A stretch of 64,000 nt of DNA from Dryococelus australis (lineage: Eukaryota > Arthropoda > Insecta > Phasmatodea > Phasmatidae), in assembly GCA_029891345.1 (NCBI GenBank), contig CM057009.1, positions 300,491,466 to 300,555,465 on the forward strand, in the 5' to 3' direction. The translations under genes were made by a program, and so were the position numbers. Within the stretch, counting starts at the first letter, position 1, and each line of letters starts with the position of its first letter. A model generated the notes under the pieces. The model did not search any database and was not told the origin of the DNA. It saw nothing but the letters and a program-made list of their open reading frames with translations. Below, piece after piece: positions 23,190 through 36,925 of this stretch.

Positions 23190-23582
23190 GTGCACCCATA
23201 CAATAAAGATGAGGTAGACCGCTTATTCGTCTTCTGCGCATGTACCCAACATTGACCTACCCCAATTCTACACAACTGTCAATGTCACATGGTCAACAGT
23301 GATGAAAGTGTTTGTTTACACCTTAATTTTTAAATGAAAAGCTCTATTATATCAATAAAATACCTTCACCAATTTGAATATGATCAAACTGCATTACATA
23401 TTGGTTAAAGTATAAAAACATCCCTAAGCACTTGTTTATAAATCAGTTTTCTAACCTAAAATCCAAACCACGCCGTTTTTGCTAGACGTGTTGGCAGAAA
23501 AGCAGTTCAATGTTGGGACACCGATATTGATTTTGCGCCACCAGCAAGATCGGTCTACCTCCTCTTTAGTCTATGCGTGCAC
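23190..23582. mobile_element. Inverted-repeat element, about 390 bp
   Basis: Left GTGCACCCATACAATAAAGA and GAGGTAGACCG pair with right CGGTCTACCTCCTCTTTAG and TCTATGCGTGCAC. A second matched block lies further in (CCCAACATTGACC against CAGTTCAATGTTGGG). The imperfect inverted repeats therefore span roughly 80 bp on each side. Non-coding. Confidence 0.6.
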
Positions 23583-23649
23583 CAATCAGCACATCCTTGT
23601 CCTAATAGACAGTCTGGGATAGCGCAATTGTAGACAAGCCCAACCCTCG

Positions 23650-24035
23650 GATACTAGGCATATCAGTGATGGGCAACCTTCGTCCCTGCTTCAGGGAGGT
23701 CACGGCACCTCCCCACGGCTGGGACCGTTGGAGGCGAGCGTCTGGCCAGTTTCGGGCGGGCATTACAACAGTGTTCTCGACGGCGCTCCGCGGCTGGTCA
23801 AGGGTGCTTGGGATGGCCTCAGGCGAGCGGATTGTTGTGCCCGCATAGTCGGTGCTGCAACAATGGCGGACCGAATTACATTAGCGCGCTCGAGCGTCGA
23901 GGTCGGCGGAGCGTAGAGCCAGACGTTCAGTCCCACGGCGAAGGTCGTCGGAGGTCCTTCCGCTCACTCGCCCCTGCCACGAGGAGTCCTGCAACTCGGT
24001 ACACATTTCTCCATATCCTTCCTGCATGCACTCTT
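23650..24035. other. GC-rich segment of unknown nature
   Basis: Sharp switch to GC- and CpG-rich sequence, beginning near CAGTGATGGGCAACCTTCG, wording common at hAT-type ends. I found no matching opposite end and no domain in any frame. Probably a repeat fragment. Confidence 0.35.
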
Positions 24036-25001
24036 GTCAGTTCACGGTTACTTCACGCTTTTATGAAGCCCTGATAAAGTTCTACTTCCCCATGCAAACA
24101 AAACTTCACTAATACCCGGTTGCACCAACATCTTCCCCGATCCGAGATCGAATGATCCTATTTTCAAACCCGGATCCAGTGTGATCTTGGTTCCAATGGA
24201 AAAGTGTTGCACCGACGTAATTTCATGATTCTTTATCTCTGATTCGTCGATCTTGGTTCCAAAGTGAGAGATCGTGATTAAGTATGAGACAAATTTTGTT
24301 ATTGGTTCGTAATATATGATGCCATGTAAGTAGGCGCATTTTTCACTTTAGAAATAACTAGATGTGCGATGTTTTATCTGTTTTAAGTGAATTATTGTTG
24401 TACGTATTTTATTGAATAATATTCAAGTGCGTATAATGTTGTTTTAATTTCCCAAGAAAACAATCGAACGAAGTTCTATCTGTTGGCGTATTTTCAAACT
24501 ACATTTTTCGGCGATGGTTACTGATCTCGATCGAAATTTCGAACCACAAATTCCGGCGGTTCGGAATGAATCTTATCTCGATCTCAACTCCTGCGCTGAA
24601 CTCAAATGGTGCAACAGTGTTCATTGTCGATCTTAGATCCGATCTCGGATCGAGTTTCGAACCACGATGGTGCAACCGGTCATAAGTCTAGAAAATTTCG
24701 CCAAGGGTACAACGCACCGCATTCGTGCCTACTCGGTGTAATAATATTTTACATACCAACTATTTCTTACTGGGCATTACCAAGATGCGTATTTTCTCGC
24801 TGTTTTATTCATATTAATTATAAATGAAATATAGAGAAAATATAAATAGAATTCAAATTAAACCAAAAATAATGTAATTTTTCTGAAAACATGCACAAAA
24901 CACGTGAAAAGGGGCATATGTAGAAAACATCCAAACACATCGTACATGGGGTGATTTTTGAAAGGTTCTATTCAAAAGTGCGAAGAAACGACGAATAGGC
25001 C
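24036..25001 (+). mobile_element. MITE-C copy, split by a nested element
   Basis: Left piece 24,036-24,115 (TTCACGGTTACTTCACGCTT) and right piece 24,680-25,001 (ending TTCGAAGAAACG-like sequence and GAATAGGCC) together match the continuous copy at 53.5 kb. Shared interior landmarks are AAGTCTAGAAAATT and CATGGGGTGATTTTTGAAAG. The ends are inverted repeats of roughly 25 bp (CTATTC.CGGTT.CTTCGCAC). Confidence 0.78.
24116..24679. mobile_element. TIR element nested in MITE-C, about 564 bp
   Basis: Ends CCGGTTGCACCA and TGGTGCAACCGG are perfect inverted repeats. Sub-terminal sequence is also mirrored: GATCCGAGATCGAATGATCC near the left, and GATCCGATCTCGGATCGAG near the right. Repeated GATC-containing blocks and an internal copy of the GGTGCAAC motif lie inside. 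Non-coding. The precise flanking duplication is unclear. Confidence 0.72.
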
Positions 25002-25179
25002 AGAACCGCGCTATTTCGATGCAAAATCGCCCTTACGTAAGCTATTAAAAATTGATGGCAATACATGGCAAAACTTTCTTGGGCCGATGTCACAAAAATA
25101 CACATCGTTTATCTCGTTTATAAGAACAGACACGGATATATCGTTGCAAATATTTGTCCCATCACTAGTGCAATGCTTT

Positions 25180-25254
25180 CAACTAAACACACTTTAGTGA
25201 GAACATTTGGACTCAACCTTTGAAAAACACCACTGCTCCTACCTGTATATATTG
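25180..25254 (+). repeat. MITE-A left fragment, cut by an LTR
   Basis: ACTTTAGTGAGAACATTTGG, then CACTGCTCCTACCTGTATAT, match MITE-A from its terminal repeat to the CTGCATATAT position. The match stops there, where an LTR begins. Confidence 0.6.
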
Positions 25255-26243
25255 TTACATGGACGCCTGAAGGGCGTATCTGTGTTCGTGAGGGATGGAG
25301 GTCTTAATAAATATAAATGAACAAAATTATATTTTTTTATTTATTCACACGACTATTATTTACAACAGTAATCTACATATATCCACTATTACTGTTTTTA
25401 TTTCTCAGTGAGCTTAATATTTAATGTATAGTTCAAATCTAATTATGTCCATCTTTATGTCTCTGTTTAGTTATTGTCAATTAACTCATACTCATCATTA
25501 ACACACAATTCAGGCTGCCTGTTGCCATCATTTGTAATTTCTTTCACTCACGCATCCAGTCCAATAGTCTAGCCTACAGTTGCACTCTTCACTGTTCTGA
25601 TGTTCGCAGTCGCAGATTTTCCTCCCTCTGGTCACTTCTCTCGCCGCGTGCTTCTCTTCTCGCTAGTCGTCTATCGCTGAAACTCATCCATTCAACAACT
25701 GCCGGCTCGGAGAACCGATGTGCTTTTTATAGCCACTGGCATTGACCTGGAAAGTTCGCCACACCCCGAGTCTAGCTGAGAGACATGAGATCAGTAATCC
25801 AGAGCATTCTCCAGATGTCTCAAAGACACCCGATACCCAAGGTCGGGAGCAGCACGCTCCTTTGATGTGCATAACAGGCACATTTTGTAAACATTCCTTT
25901 CTGAAAAGTTGGCGCGTGTCCGGTGGCAACTCATAGCACGCCCGTCTATTAATCATCTATAGTCTATTCGTGGTTTCTTAACTCTTTTTTAGTCAAACCT
26001 TTGAAAGAACTCTCCATTTATGATGTGTTTAGTTATTTCCAACATGTACCATATACCTATCACAAGTACTTTATACTTGTGTTCATAAAAGTTACTTATT
26101 TTCTGTTAAATTGAAATGTTATTCTTACTTTATCTATAAATTATAATGCTTCGTTTTTAATAATTTGAATTAAAAAACAGTGAGAAAATACATGTGTTTG
26201 TAGCGCATAGTGAGAAATAGTTCTTATACAAAATACTGTTACA
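25255..26243 (-). repeat. LTR of a second gypsy-like family (solo or truncated)
   Basis: In minus orientation it runs from TGTAACAGTATTTTG to ...CGTCCATGTAACA (989 bp). The TGTAACA start and TGTAACA end are the same pattern as the gypsy at 277-7,023. It shares GACCTCCATCCCT near its 3' end with that element's LTR, but is otherwise diverged. It carries a TATA box, GGCTATAAAAAGC (25,720-25,735), then a promoter-proximal segment and a downstream AATAAA-rich part. No primer binding site or coding region is attached. The flanks do not show a clear duplication, so a rearranged copy is possible. Confidence 0.65.
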
Positions 26244-26307
26244 CTGAGTGCGCACGAAATCGGTGCATTCTCCCTCTGGTATAATTTTTCAGTCTTAGTT
26301 AAGCTTA

Positions 26308-27115
26308 GGCTGTCTCCGGATTGTCCGTGTATACGTGTTAATTACGTACATTGACGTACTAGCTGTGATGTGTACTTGTCACGTACTTGTTGAAATTAAT
26401 CGGACATGTCATCGCCTATTCATGTTAGACTGCTCGCACATTCGGGCGGAAATATCAGAAACTATGTGACAACAGAAAAATTCGGTGCAATATGGTATTA
26501 CATATACGTTACAACTTCTTTGGATACGCTTTAATTAGGGCAGTTGTTATGAATGGGATTTGTTGCATTAATTTATCGTGTGTGAAGAGATATTACAAAG
26601 AAACTGGAATTCTTTCCTCGTCCCTCGATACGTACCTTACCATGTGTTTGAAATATACACATTGATAACAAGATAACGAGAAATACAATTCAGTGGGTAA
26701 CTTGGAAATGCGGATTGCAAATGTAATGTTATTTGTAAGAATACAACTGGGAAATATGCTGCAAACGTCTATACAACGCTCAGTATTTTATTCATAAGTG
26801 GAAGCACATTTATTAAAGTGGCAATCATTTACGCATTCAACAGAACGACATTTTGTAAATACTTATTGACTTTTAAAACTTGTGAGCTTTATAACTACAA
26901 AACATACACGTTAATTTTCACACCTGAAATACCATATGGCGACTGTCGTAAGTACGCAAGTATGCCCAGCTAATATATCATTTCAAATACTTGCCAAGTA
27001 TAGATCCTGAGTGTACTATACTGGGAATTCGAACAGCGCTAGTATATACATTGTGATATGATTTCCGGGGACAAGTACGCAAAAGTATGCGTTTCTTGAG
27101 AATCCGGAAATAGCC
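26308..27115. mobile_element. PIF/Harbinger-like non-autonomous element, about 808 bp
   Basis: Ends GGCTGTCTCCGGATTGTC and GAGAATCCGGAAATAGCC are inverted repeats of about 18 bp. Both sides are flanked by TTA (26,305-26,307 and 27,116-27,118). A 3-bp TTA/TAA duplication with GGC-type ends is the rule for PIF/Harbinger. No transposase sequence is visible. Confidence 0.62.
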
Positions 27116-27124
27116 TTAGTTTGC

Positions 27125-27204
27125 ACGAAGCGGAGGGATATCCTAGAAGTAGAATTTTAGCAGGGCTTCAGAAAGCTGGCAGCAACCGTGAACGGACTAT
27201 ACCA
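27125..27204 (-). repeat. MITE-C fragment
   Basis: In reverse, CCGTTCACGGTTGCTGCC, AGCCCTGCTAAAATTCTACT and AGGATATCC follow the left end of the 53.5-kb MITE-C. Confidence 0.6.
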
Positions 27205-27228
27205 AAATTATTATTATTGCTGCTATAT

Positions 27229-27664
27229 GCCGCTCACGATAAAGTGAGCACTTATGACTTCAACCTTAGCTAATCGTCATTGGCCCTGCCTTCATGTAGC
27301 CCTGCCTATTAACAGGCGCACTAATTGGCAAACGACCAGTGAAGTCGGTAACGTCGATGGGAAAAGGGGGGGGGGGGTGAAATATATCTGTGTCTTCGAC
27401 GTTTAATTAAAAGTGTTAGACAAACATTTGTGAATAATCAAACGATTTCTTCACCTCTAAATTTTATAAATGATTGAAATTATAAAAACTGACAAATTTG
27501 TAAAATATTTGTTTTAATAGCAGCTTCCTCTATTTCATTTGACCGAAAAATCAATCAGACCCCTGGCAATGTTAATTTTACATATAGCGTAATAATACAC
27601 AATATGTATAAATATAGACCTTAATCGGGGCTTTCAAATGCACTCAAGTTACCGTGAACATCCT
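27229..27664 (+). mobile_element. MITE-A, complete copy
   Basis: GCCGCTCACGATAAAGTGAG at the left and CAAGTTACCGTGAACATCCT at the right bracket the family interior (GTCGGTAACGTCGATGGGAA, AATGTTAATTTTACATATAG). A G-run sits at about 27,366-27,377. The left terminus is more diverged than the others. Confidence 0.8.
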
Positions 27665-28106
27665 ATATCAACTATAATTATATACCATGTTCTTTAAATT
27701 TTATTTACTTAATGGGATTGTTTACATCACGACGTGCAATGTTACTATGTAAGACTGTGTCTTGTGTAGCATACATTGAAAAAAAAACCAGTTTTGTGGT
27801 GACCAATAAATTTTGTTGGCGATCACGAAATTCCTTTTTTCAATATAGACATAACATAAGATTTTGTGGTGCCAAGAAAATGTCTCTGTCATTCCAGTAT
27901 TTAGTGGAAACAACGAAATGACGTTTGTGGTCACTAATTAATTCAGTGTGATTGCAGGCAATAATGTGTTCGATAGTTACAGCGGAATCCGTTACGGTGA
28001 TAGCAGCAATATCGGATATTGTGGTTCACAAAGTTGTTCTGCTGGTTGTGGGTTTTCATACGTAGGTATTGTCTAACAACAATTAAACACTAAATTCGAA
28101 GTCGTT
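27665..28106. other. No gene recognised
   Basis: AT-rich DNA with TTTTGTGGTG-type palindromic words like those at 31.2 and 33.6 kb. Confidence 0.4.
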
Positions 28107-28178
28107 ACGAGTGGGATTCGAACCTTTGACGTCTCAACTGCGAGCGCAGCGTGTTATGTTATGTAACACCCTCGTGTA
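28107..28178 (-). repeat. tRNA-like relic
   Basis: On the minus strand a perfect B box (GGTTCGAATCCC, 28,113-28,124) sits in a 70-base tRNA-like stretch. The acceptor arms do not pair and the A box is poor. A tRNA pseudogene or SINE head, not a working tRNA. Confidence 0.35.
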
Positions 28179-31100
28179 GTTGATTCCAGCACCGATAGGT
28201 ACTCTCATCACGACACAAGGATGATACATGTGGAAGGGTGGATACAGATTCCTGTTGTAGTAGTGTTTACAGGTCTTAAGGAAAAACTGATCTGTAGAAA
28301 TATATTATTTGATCAATAAAATGGTTTGTTGGTTATCATTTTCTTTTGTTTTCCACATAGAACAACTGTTAAATTCATATTAACCACACCAGTGTACTTA
28401 TATTTCAAGAGGAGAAAATTTCAGTAAAGAAAAATTATACAATGACAAAATCTCAGTAAATATATATGCATAATATCGTCTGGAATACAACAAAACACAT
28501 ATACTTGAGAATTTTATATGAGTAAAATAAATATTTTAATAATTAATTTAAATATCAAAAGATCTTGAGTATTCAATATCTATCACAACTAAGGCCTTCT
28601 CTTTTCAAATCAAGTTATTTTAAAACAAAACATGCTATTTTCAGCAAGATAGCAAGTGAAATCACCTTCGGGTACCTGTTTGCAAGTATTATCCATAAGG
28701 GCACATGAACTTTTCTTAATTTTGTAGGATACATATTTTATCGTCCCAAAAAAAAAACACAACCATGTTAATTTGTTGCCAATGTTAAGGGAAATTTAGT
28801 TCAACCAGTCTATGAACAGTTCATGTTAATGAGAGCTGTAAGCTCGGAGCACGTGGCATGCGAACAAAATTGTTATATTTTACTTGGTTCTAGAGAGAAT
28901 CAAAATCTCGTCTGCTGCGTAGGCCAAGAAGCAGCACACAAGAAGAAACCAAGAAAGGCTGTGAAGAAATCATCCCAGGAGGGATGTTGGCCCACGATCT
29001 ACTGCATCGTAGAACGAAACTCCAACACGTGCACTGCTACAAGATATATCAAAGGAAAAAAAAATGTGGCTCGGCACTCACAAAAAAAATAACACGAACG
29101 GCAAATAAACACCATTAGATTAACTTACCCTTATCGGCGGGTGAAATTACCAATTACATGGGAAGAAAAAAGTACAGATTAGATAAATATTCGTATAACA
29201 ACTACATGCTGTATGGTTAAGTTCAACAAGGAGGCAATAACCTCGCGAGCAGGAATATATATGAAATTGATCGTTCTTAGAACTCCAATCTGGCGTGACT
29301 AATCGATACGTAATACCATATTTAGAAAGATGTATAAGACAGAGATAACTAACAATTATTTCATTAGATTACTTTAAATTATATTTGCATCTTGCAAATA
29401 TTAAATACTCATTAGATTATTAAGTAGAATTTAGTTTTGAACACAGAATAGACATATCACATAGTAAAATTATTTAAATTTGCATCAAATAATTTGTCCC
29501 TTCAAGTTAACAAGACCAGGGCAAAAGTAAAATAATTAAAATGGATTCTCAATTTTTTACATTTTGAATAGCATAAACAAATCAAATAAATACAACTGGA
29601 GCACGTTTTAATTAAACCAATCATTTTTGGTGAAGAAGTAATGAATGAAGATCTTATTAAATTAATAGTAACCGAAAAAAATTAAAGCTGTGTCAATACA
29701 ACTGGCACGGTGACCATTACGCTGCCTTGATCAAAGTTGAAGCATTGTCTTCAGCATGTAGACTCTACACCGAGAATCTGCACACACCACTTGGCTCTAA
29801 CACTTCACCTCATGGGAAGTTAATTTTCTGGAATCATTGATGTGTACCATTTACTTACTGGGAATAAAGGAATTATATAACCCGTTCGTAAGTGCTCAAT
29901 AATATCCCTCGTGAATTATTTCGTAACCTGATGCAAAGAATCGAACACAGACAAATATGGCGTCGCGGCCAGAAAAAAGGAGGCAACTTCAAATGTGCCA
30001 GGGCGCATCTGCAGAATAAAACTGCTGTAGTTTTCAGTCGCAGCAAAATGTTTTACTGCGGATAGCATGAATTCCATTGCTACTAACTAAATATTTCGTC
30101 GCAGCCAATAAATGTTTTTCATATAAATATATGTTACAGTGAGCGCTAAATAGCTTTAGCACTAGTCAATATACATGTTGTTGGGCACCACAATCTGTTT
30201 TTTCGCCCGCAACAAAATTTCTTCTTGGAAATCATCTGCCAAACAGTTTTTATACCCACTAACAATTTTTTTTCCCCGTTGTTAACACAATGAGAAATTG
30301 TTAACAATTTTATATCATATTAGATGAGTCATATTACATGTTAGCGAATCATTTAAGCTATGCTAGTAATTCAGGGAAACTAGTACCTGAAAAGTTAATA
30401 TCGGTTTATCGAAATATTTATTCTTTATAAAAAAAAAAAGTATTCTATACTCAAGTATTTGCTAGGCCGTAAGAATCTAATACTAAAATTTTCTTTTCAG
30501 CCATAAACTCAAATTTTGTGTTTTATTTTAAAAATATGAAAAAGTAAAACATGGATATTATTCAACAGACAGACTAAAATTAGTAGTTATGGAATTGTTT
30601 TATTATTTTCCCGTGTATAATTATGGAGAGTAAACAACTATTTTATTTCTAAACATTATTACAAAATTATAAAATTTAATTTTTTGGAACGTAACTAATA
30701 TCATAAATTTTCTTAATACTATTTCTGCCCCCTACATGTGCAAAATGTTCATAAATAACTTTCTAACATTAGCTCAGTTAGAACATTTTTAACACCGGCA
30801 TGATTATCACATCTCTCCTCTGTGCGTGTCATTTTACGACTGGCCGTATTTGTAAATGTGGCAGCGTATCTGATTCGTATTCTTCAGGTCGTGAGATCCA
30901 TCCCGACTGACTGGAATGGGGTGTTCATTCCAAAGTCTTCTTTCCATTCTCATTCCAAGTTAATGCCGTTTCAGGTAAGTAATATGAGATTTTCCGACCT
31001 TTCTATTGTTGAATAAATACTGGATTCAATGAGTTACCTCGCTCACATTTAACACTTCCACACAATTTCCTAGGATATCGGGGCCCCGTATTTTTGCAAT

Positions 31101-31962
31101 ATGAGCACGCCTAGTGATGTTTATATTTATATTGCCAGAACATTGAAACAAACATTATTGTGTTTCGAAGCGCATCAAAATATAAAGTAAGTGATTTTGT
31201 AAAACACTTTGTATGTACACTGAGATAATGTTTTGTTGACTCAAAATTACGTTTGGCGCAACGAAATTATAATTGTTGGCATAGGAGCAATGAAATATTT
31301 TGTTTTTGTAATGAAACCAATTTGTTGTTCTTATTTGGTTGCCCGGAACAAATATTTGATTGGTGCAACCAAATATTGGGTTTAACTCAACGAACATGAA
31401 ACCGTTTTGGCTAGTATAAAAAACTTAAGTCCGCTCGAGACTTGAACTTGCACTAACCCAGCGCTCGCCCTTACAACCTCGACTAAAGTTTCTTTTTTTT
31501 TTTTTAAGGCGACTTCGTTGACATACTGGCCGATACATTTGCCGTTGGGCATAGCGTGTGTGACGTTTGACAGCGTGTGTTTGTGACGCTTGACGAACTC
31601 ACGTTAGACCGACTTGATGGGAAATTCACAGCTCGCGATATGTGAACTGGAAATCTGCTGCCGAGGAACCGAGGCGCGAAGTCCCGACCCGCCGAATAAA
31701 AGTCGGTCGCCGTTCCCTTGAGCTATGGGTTGCAGGGCTGCTAAAGTGACTGCTCATGAAGAACTAATATTTTTAAATACTTATAAATAAATACTGGACT
31801 ACGTGGGTAAATAAATATTTCAAGTTTTACAGCTTTACTTTTTAGTTTGCTATTGAACTTGTTTAATTATTTTATGTAATTCATGTAATATGAGCATTTT
31901 AATGTCTTATGATTGTAACGTCTCAAGTGTATCTCGTGAGATAGTCTTTCTTGCCCGGTTAA
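28179..31962. other. No gene recognised
   Basis: Nearly 3.8 kb of AT-rich DNA. The frame open at 28,823-29,092 (+) is lysine-rich at its end (A-rich DNA) and has no recognisable domain. Imperfect palindromes with CAACAAAAT/ATTTTGTTG words occur at about 31,215-31,390 and look like decayed small elements. Confidence 0.45.
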
Positions 31963-32338
31963 AGTGGATTCCCACCCGCCATCTTGAATTTATCGATTTT
32001 TTTTTTTTTGCCAAAGCTTCTATTTTAGAAGGTGTACTGAAATTTCTCGCACGACATAGATTAAATATCAGCCCCCCCCCCCCCAAACTTTATCGAACTG
32101 CCACAACTTCGCTACATGTATTAATTTTTAGCTGGTAACTGTAGAGGCAAAACACGAGAATATTTCTTGCGAACGATTAAAAAGGCGACGATATCAATAA
32201 CAATCAAGAAATAACGACCTCAGACGTTGCACTAGGCAATGCTCTGTGCTATGTCGTTTCAAAAAGCATGATACGAAACTGTATTGCCAGAGTATGAGAA
32301 AAATTACATAAATCCAAGATGGCGGGTGGGAATCTTCC
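31963..32338. mobile_element. TTAA-flanked MITE, about 376 bp
   Basis: GATTCCCACCCGCCATCTTG at the left is mirrored by CCAAGATGGCGGGTGGGAATC at the right, about 27 bp of near-perfect inverted repeat. Both outer ends abut TTAA (31,959-31,962 and 32,339-32,342). A TTAA duplication is typical of piggyBac-type transposition, though the terminal bases are not the usual CCC. The non-coding interior includes a C-run near 32,071-32,084. Confidence 0.72.
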
Positions 32339-34939
<2,601 letters not shown>

Positions 34940-35149
34940 TTACGTATTTCGATCATCTATTAGTAAATGCGAATTTTTCATTAATGCATAGCAAGGTGAC
35001 GGGATTAATGAACACGATGTTAAGAGACGGCAAAACATATCCACTACACTCCACTTTAAGGTATGAACGATTGCTTCCAGTATAAATGAAAACGTCTTGC
35101 GTCTGAACGGTTACAGAAATTCAGTTCAGAGACAAACGAGGAGGACCAC

Positions 35150-35560
35150 AAATTATTTCACGTGACAGGTTAAAAGCACAGTAAAATTCCAAGCGAGATT
35201 TTTTTTTTTCTACGAGGGATTCCCGGGACCCTTTTTCCACCTTCACCAGGAGCCCATCGCCGCCAGCTTTCTTCAGCCCGCTCCCAAGAGCTCCGAGAGC
35301 CTTGCCTCCCGCAGCTTGGGCGCGGAAGGAAAACAAGCGCCGATTGCACGGAAGCACTAACAACGTGGTAGGAAAACGACGAGTTCTGCGAGGTGGCCAG
35401 CCGGAGTGAGAAAAATGCAGGCTTGGGGGCAGGAGTGTAAGATAGTGAGAGTATCGAGAGGGGAGTTGGGGGGGGGGGAGAAATACGAGGTGAAAGTGAA
35501 GACCGGTGGCGTGTAAAAAATAAGAAAGAAAAAAAAAAAGCGTTTCCACTCGAGTATCAA
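35150..35560 (-). other. GC-rich stretch, possible exon or repeat
   Basis: Minus strand is open over 142 codons (35,121-35,549) and its GC-rich core (about 35,215-35,330) would read 'QAAGGKALGALGSGLKKAGG' and onward, a low-complexity Gly/Ala/Lys stretch. There is a possible donor (CTG/GTGAAG) on that strand but no convincing acceptor. The rest of the frame reads through poly-pyrimidine and looks non-coding. I do not recognise a family. Confidence 0.2.
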
Positions 35561-35618
35561 TTTAGCTAAGTACTCGCTCGGAGAAACCAGCTCTTGCGGC
35601 ACGAATGTGGGGCCCCAC

Positions 35619-35735
35619 ACACACGCGCGCACACACCTAACACACACACACGCGCACACACCTAACACACACACACGCGCACACACCTAAACACACACAC
35701 ACGCGCACACACCTAACACACACACACACACGTCT
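35619..35735. repeat. CA-rich minisatellite
   Basis: About five copies of a 25-27 bp unit of the form ACACACACGCGCACACACCT separated by AA. Confidence 0.93.
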
Positions 35736-36429
35736 GTAGCAGGACCAGAACGTGATAGGAAGATCCTGCCCCAGCCGGGCCGACCAGAAGCTGGTGGTAA
35801 GTTCTCGACGTTCCAGTGGCGTGTACTGAGTTTTTTTTTTTACAGGATAAGCAAATTCTACTAACAAACGCAACTTCCAACTTTGTTTACCCTCCACGTG
35901 TATTTGCCGTTTTATAATACCTAACATTAGTTATATAAACGGAAAAGAAAATAATCTAATAATAATTAAACTGAATATTATTTAGAGAGCATAATACAAA
36001 TTATACGTAAACTCCCGAACACTTTCATTCATTTCCCAAGGAAAAATGTAGGACTGGAGGACGCAAACCGAATAACTGCTTACCCTGCCAAAGGAACGTG
36101 GAGCGTGTGACGTGTCGTTGCTTGCGAGTTCGATATCGAGTCATCGTTAGTCGCTCCCGTTTGAGGAAATAAATACTAGATAGCAGCACTATGCGTGTAC
36201 AGTACGGGAGTTACGAAAACTATGTTTCTTGAATTTGGAAACGGGAAAATCGGGATTAAATGTGCTTTAACGTTAAGACGAAAACTATAAAGGGCCAAAC
36301 ATTTCCAATATAGGTTAAGTAATGCTTATCTTGCGTCTATGGAATAAACGCCACTGGCCTAAAACACTTGCACACTTCTACAGCGACAAGTCGCTGAAGA
36401 ACTTTGTTGTATTTCGCAGAATATCACTA
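35736..36429. other. No gene recognised
   Basis: AT-rich DNA, nothing named. Confidence 0.45.
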
Positions 36430-36614
36430 TAAATTCGAATCAGTGGAAAGCCACTGATTGGCAAAGAAAATGGCTCCACTTAGAATCAGTGAAAAAACTG
36501 TTTGTTTCAGTGGAAACATTACGCTGATTGAAATAATGATGTAAGAAATTTCACTGATTCTAAGTGGAGCCAATTTTAACTGCGAATCAGTGGTTTTCCA
36601 GTGATTCGAATTTA
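36430..36614. mobile_element. Foldback MITE, about 185 bp
   Basis: TAAATTCGAATCAGTGG at the left mirrors CCAGTGATTCGAATTTA at the right. An inner block, GGCTCCACTTAGAATCAGTG, mirrors CACTGATTCTAAGTGGAGCC perfectly, and CAGTGG/CCACTG words recur. Nearly the whole element can fold. A single arm of the same family lies at 47.87 kb. Confidence 0.82.
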
Positions 36615-36688
36615 GAGTGAATGTAGCATCTGACGTTAAGAACATAAATGCATCGAATACACGCCAACATTACCTGTTGTCGAACGTA

Positions 36689-36925
36689 TAGTCTATTCAC
36701 GATAAAGTAGCACTTTCTGAAGCACTTCCATTTAGAATAATAATCAATAAATATATTTTAAAGTGTCCTTAGACGTTAAATTTCGACTCCGGTGAAATAT
36801 ATACACTGCGTTTATTACTTACGTGGCAATATTTATTTTTGAAGTAAATGAATAATAAAGAATGGCTTATAGGAGAAAATTAACTAGGGCTTCAATAATG
36901 CTCACTTCACCGCGAACAGCCTGTA
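36689..36925 (+). mobile_element. MITE-B copy
   Basis: TAGTCTATTCACGATAAAGT to CTTCACCGCGAACAGCCTGT; interior landmarks TTAGACGTTAAATTTCGACT and GCGTTTATTACTTACGTGGC match the 54.0-kb copy. Confidence 0.85.

Noticed and set aside
23672..23692. hAT transposon end at CAGTGATGGGCAACC
   Set aside because: No matching opposite end or 8-bp duplication found in the window.
26236..26250. Resumption of MITE-A after the LTR at 26,243 (CACTGAGTG)
   Set aside because: Only nine bases agree with MITE-A; the following sequence does not match.
28107..28178. Functional tRNA gene
   Set aside because: Good B box but unpaired acceptor arms and no proper A box.
35357..35927. Cys/Val-rich minus-strand frames
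   Set aside because: Translation of the CA-rich minisatellite.
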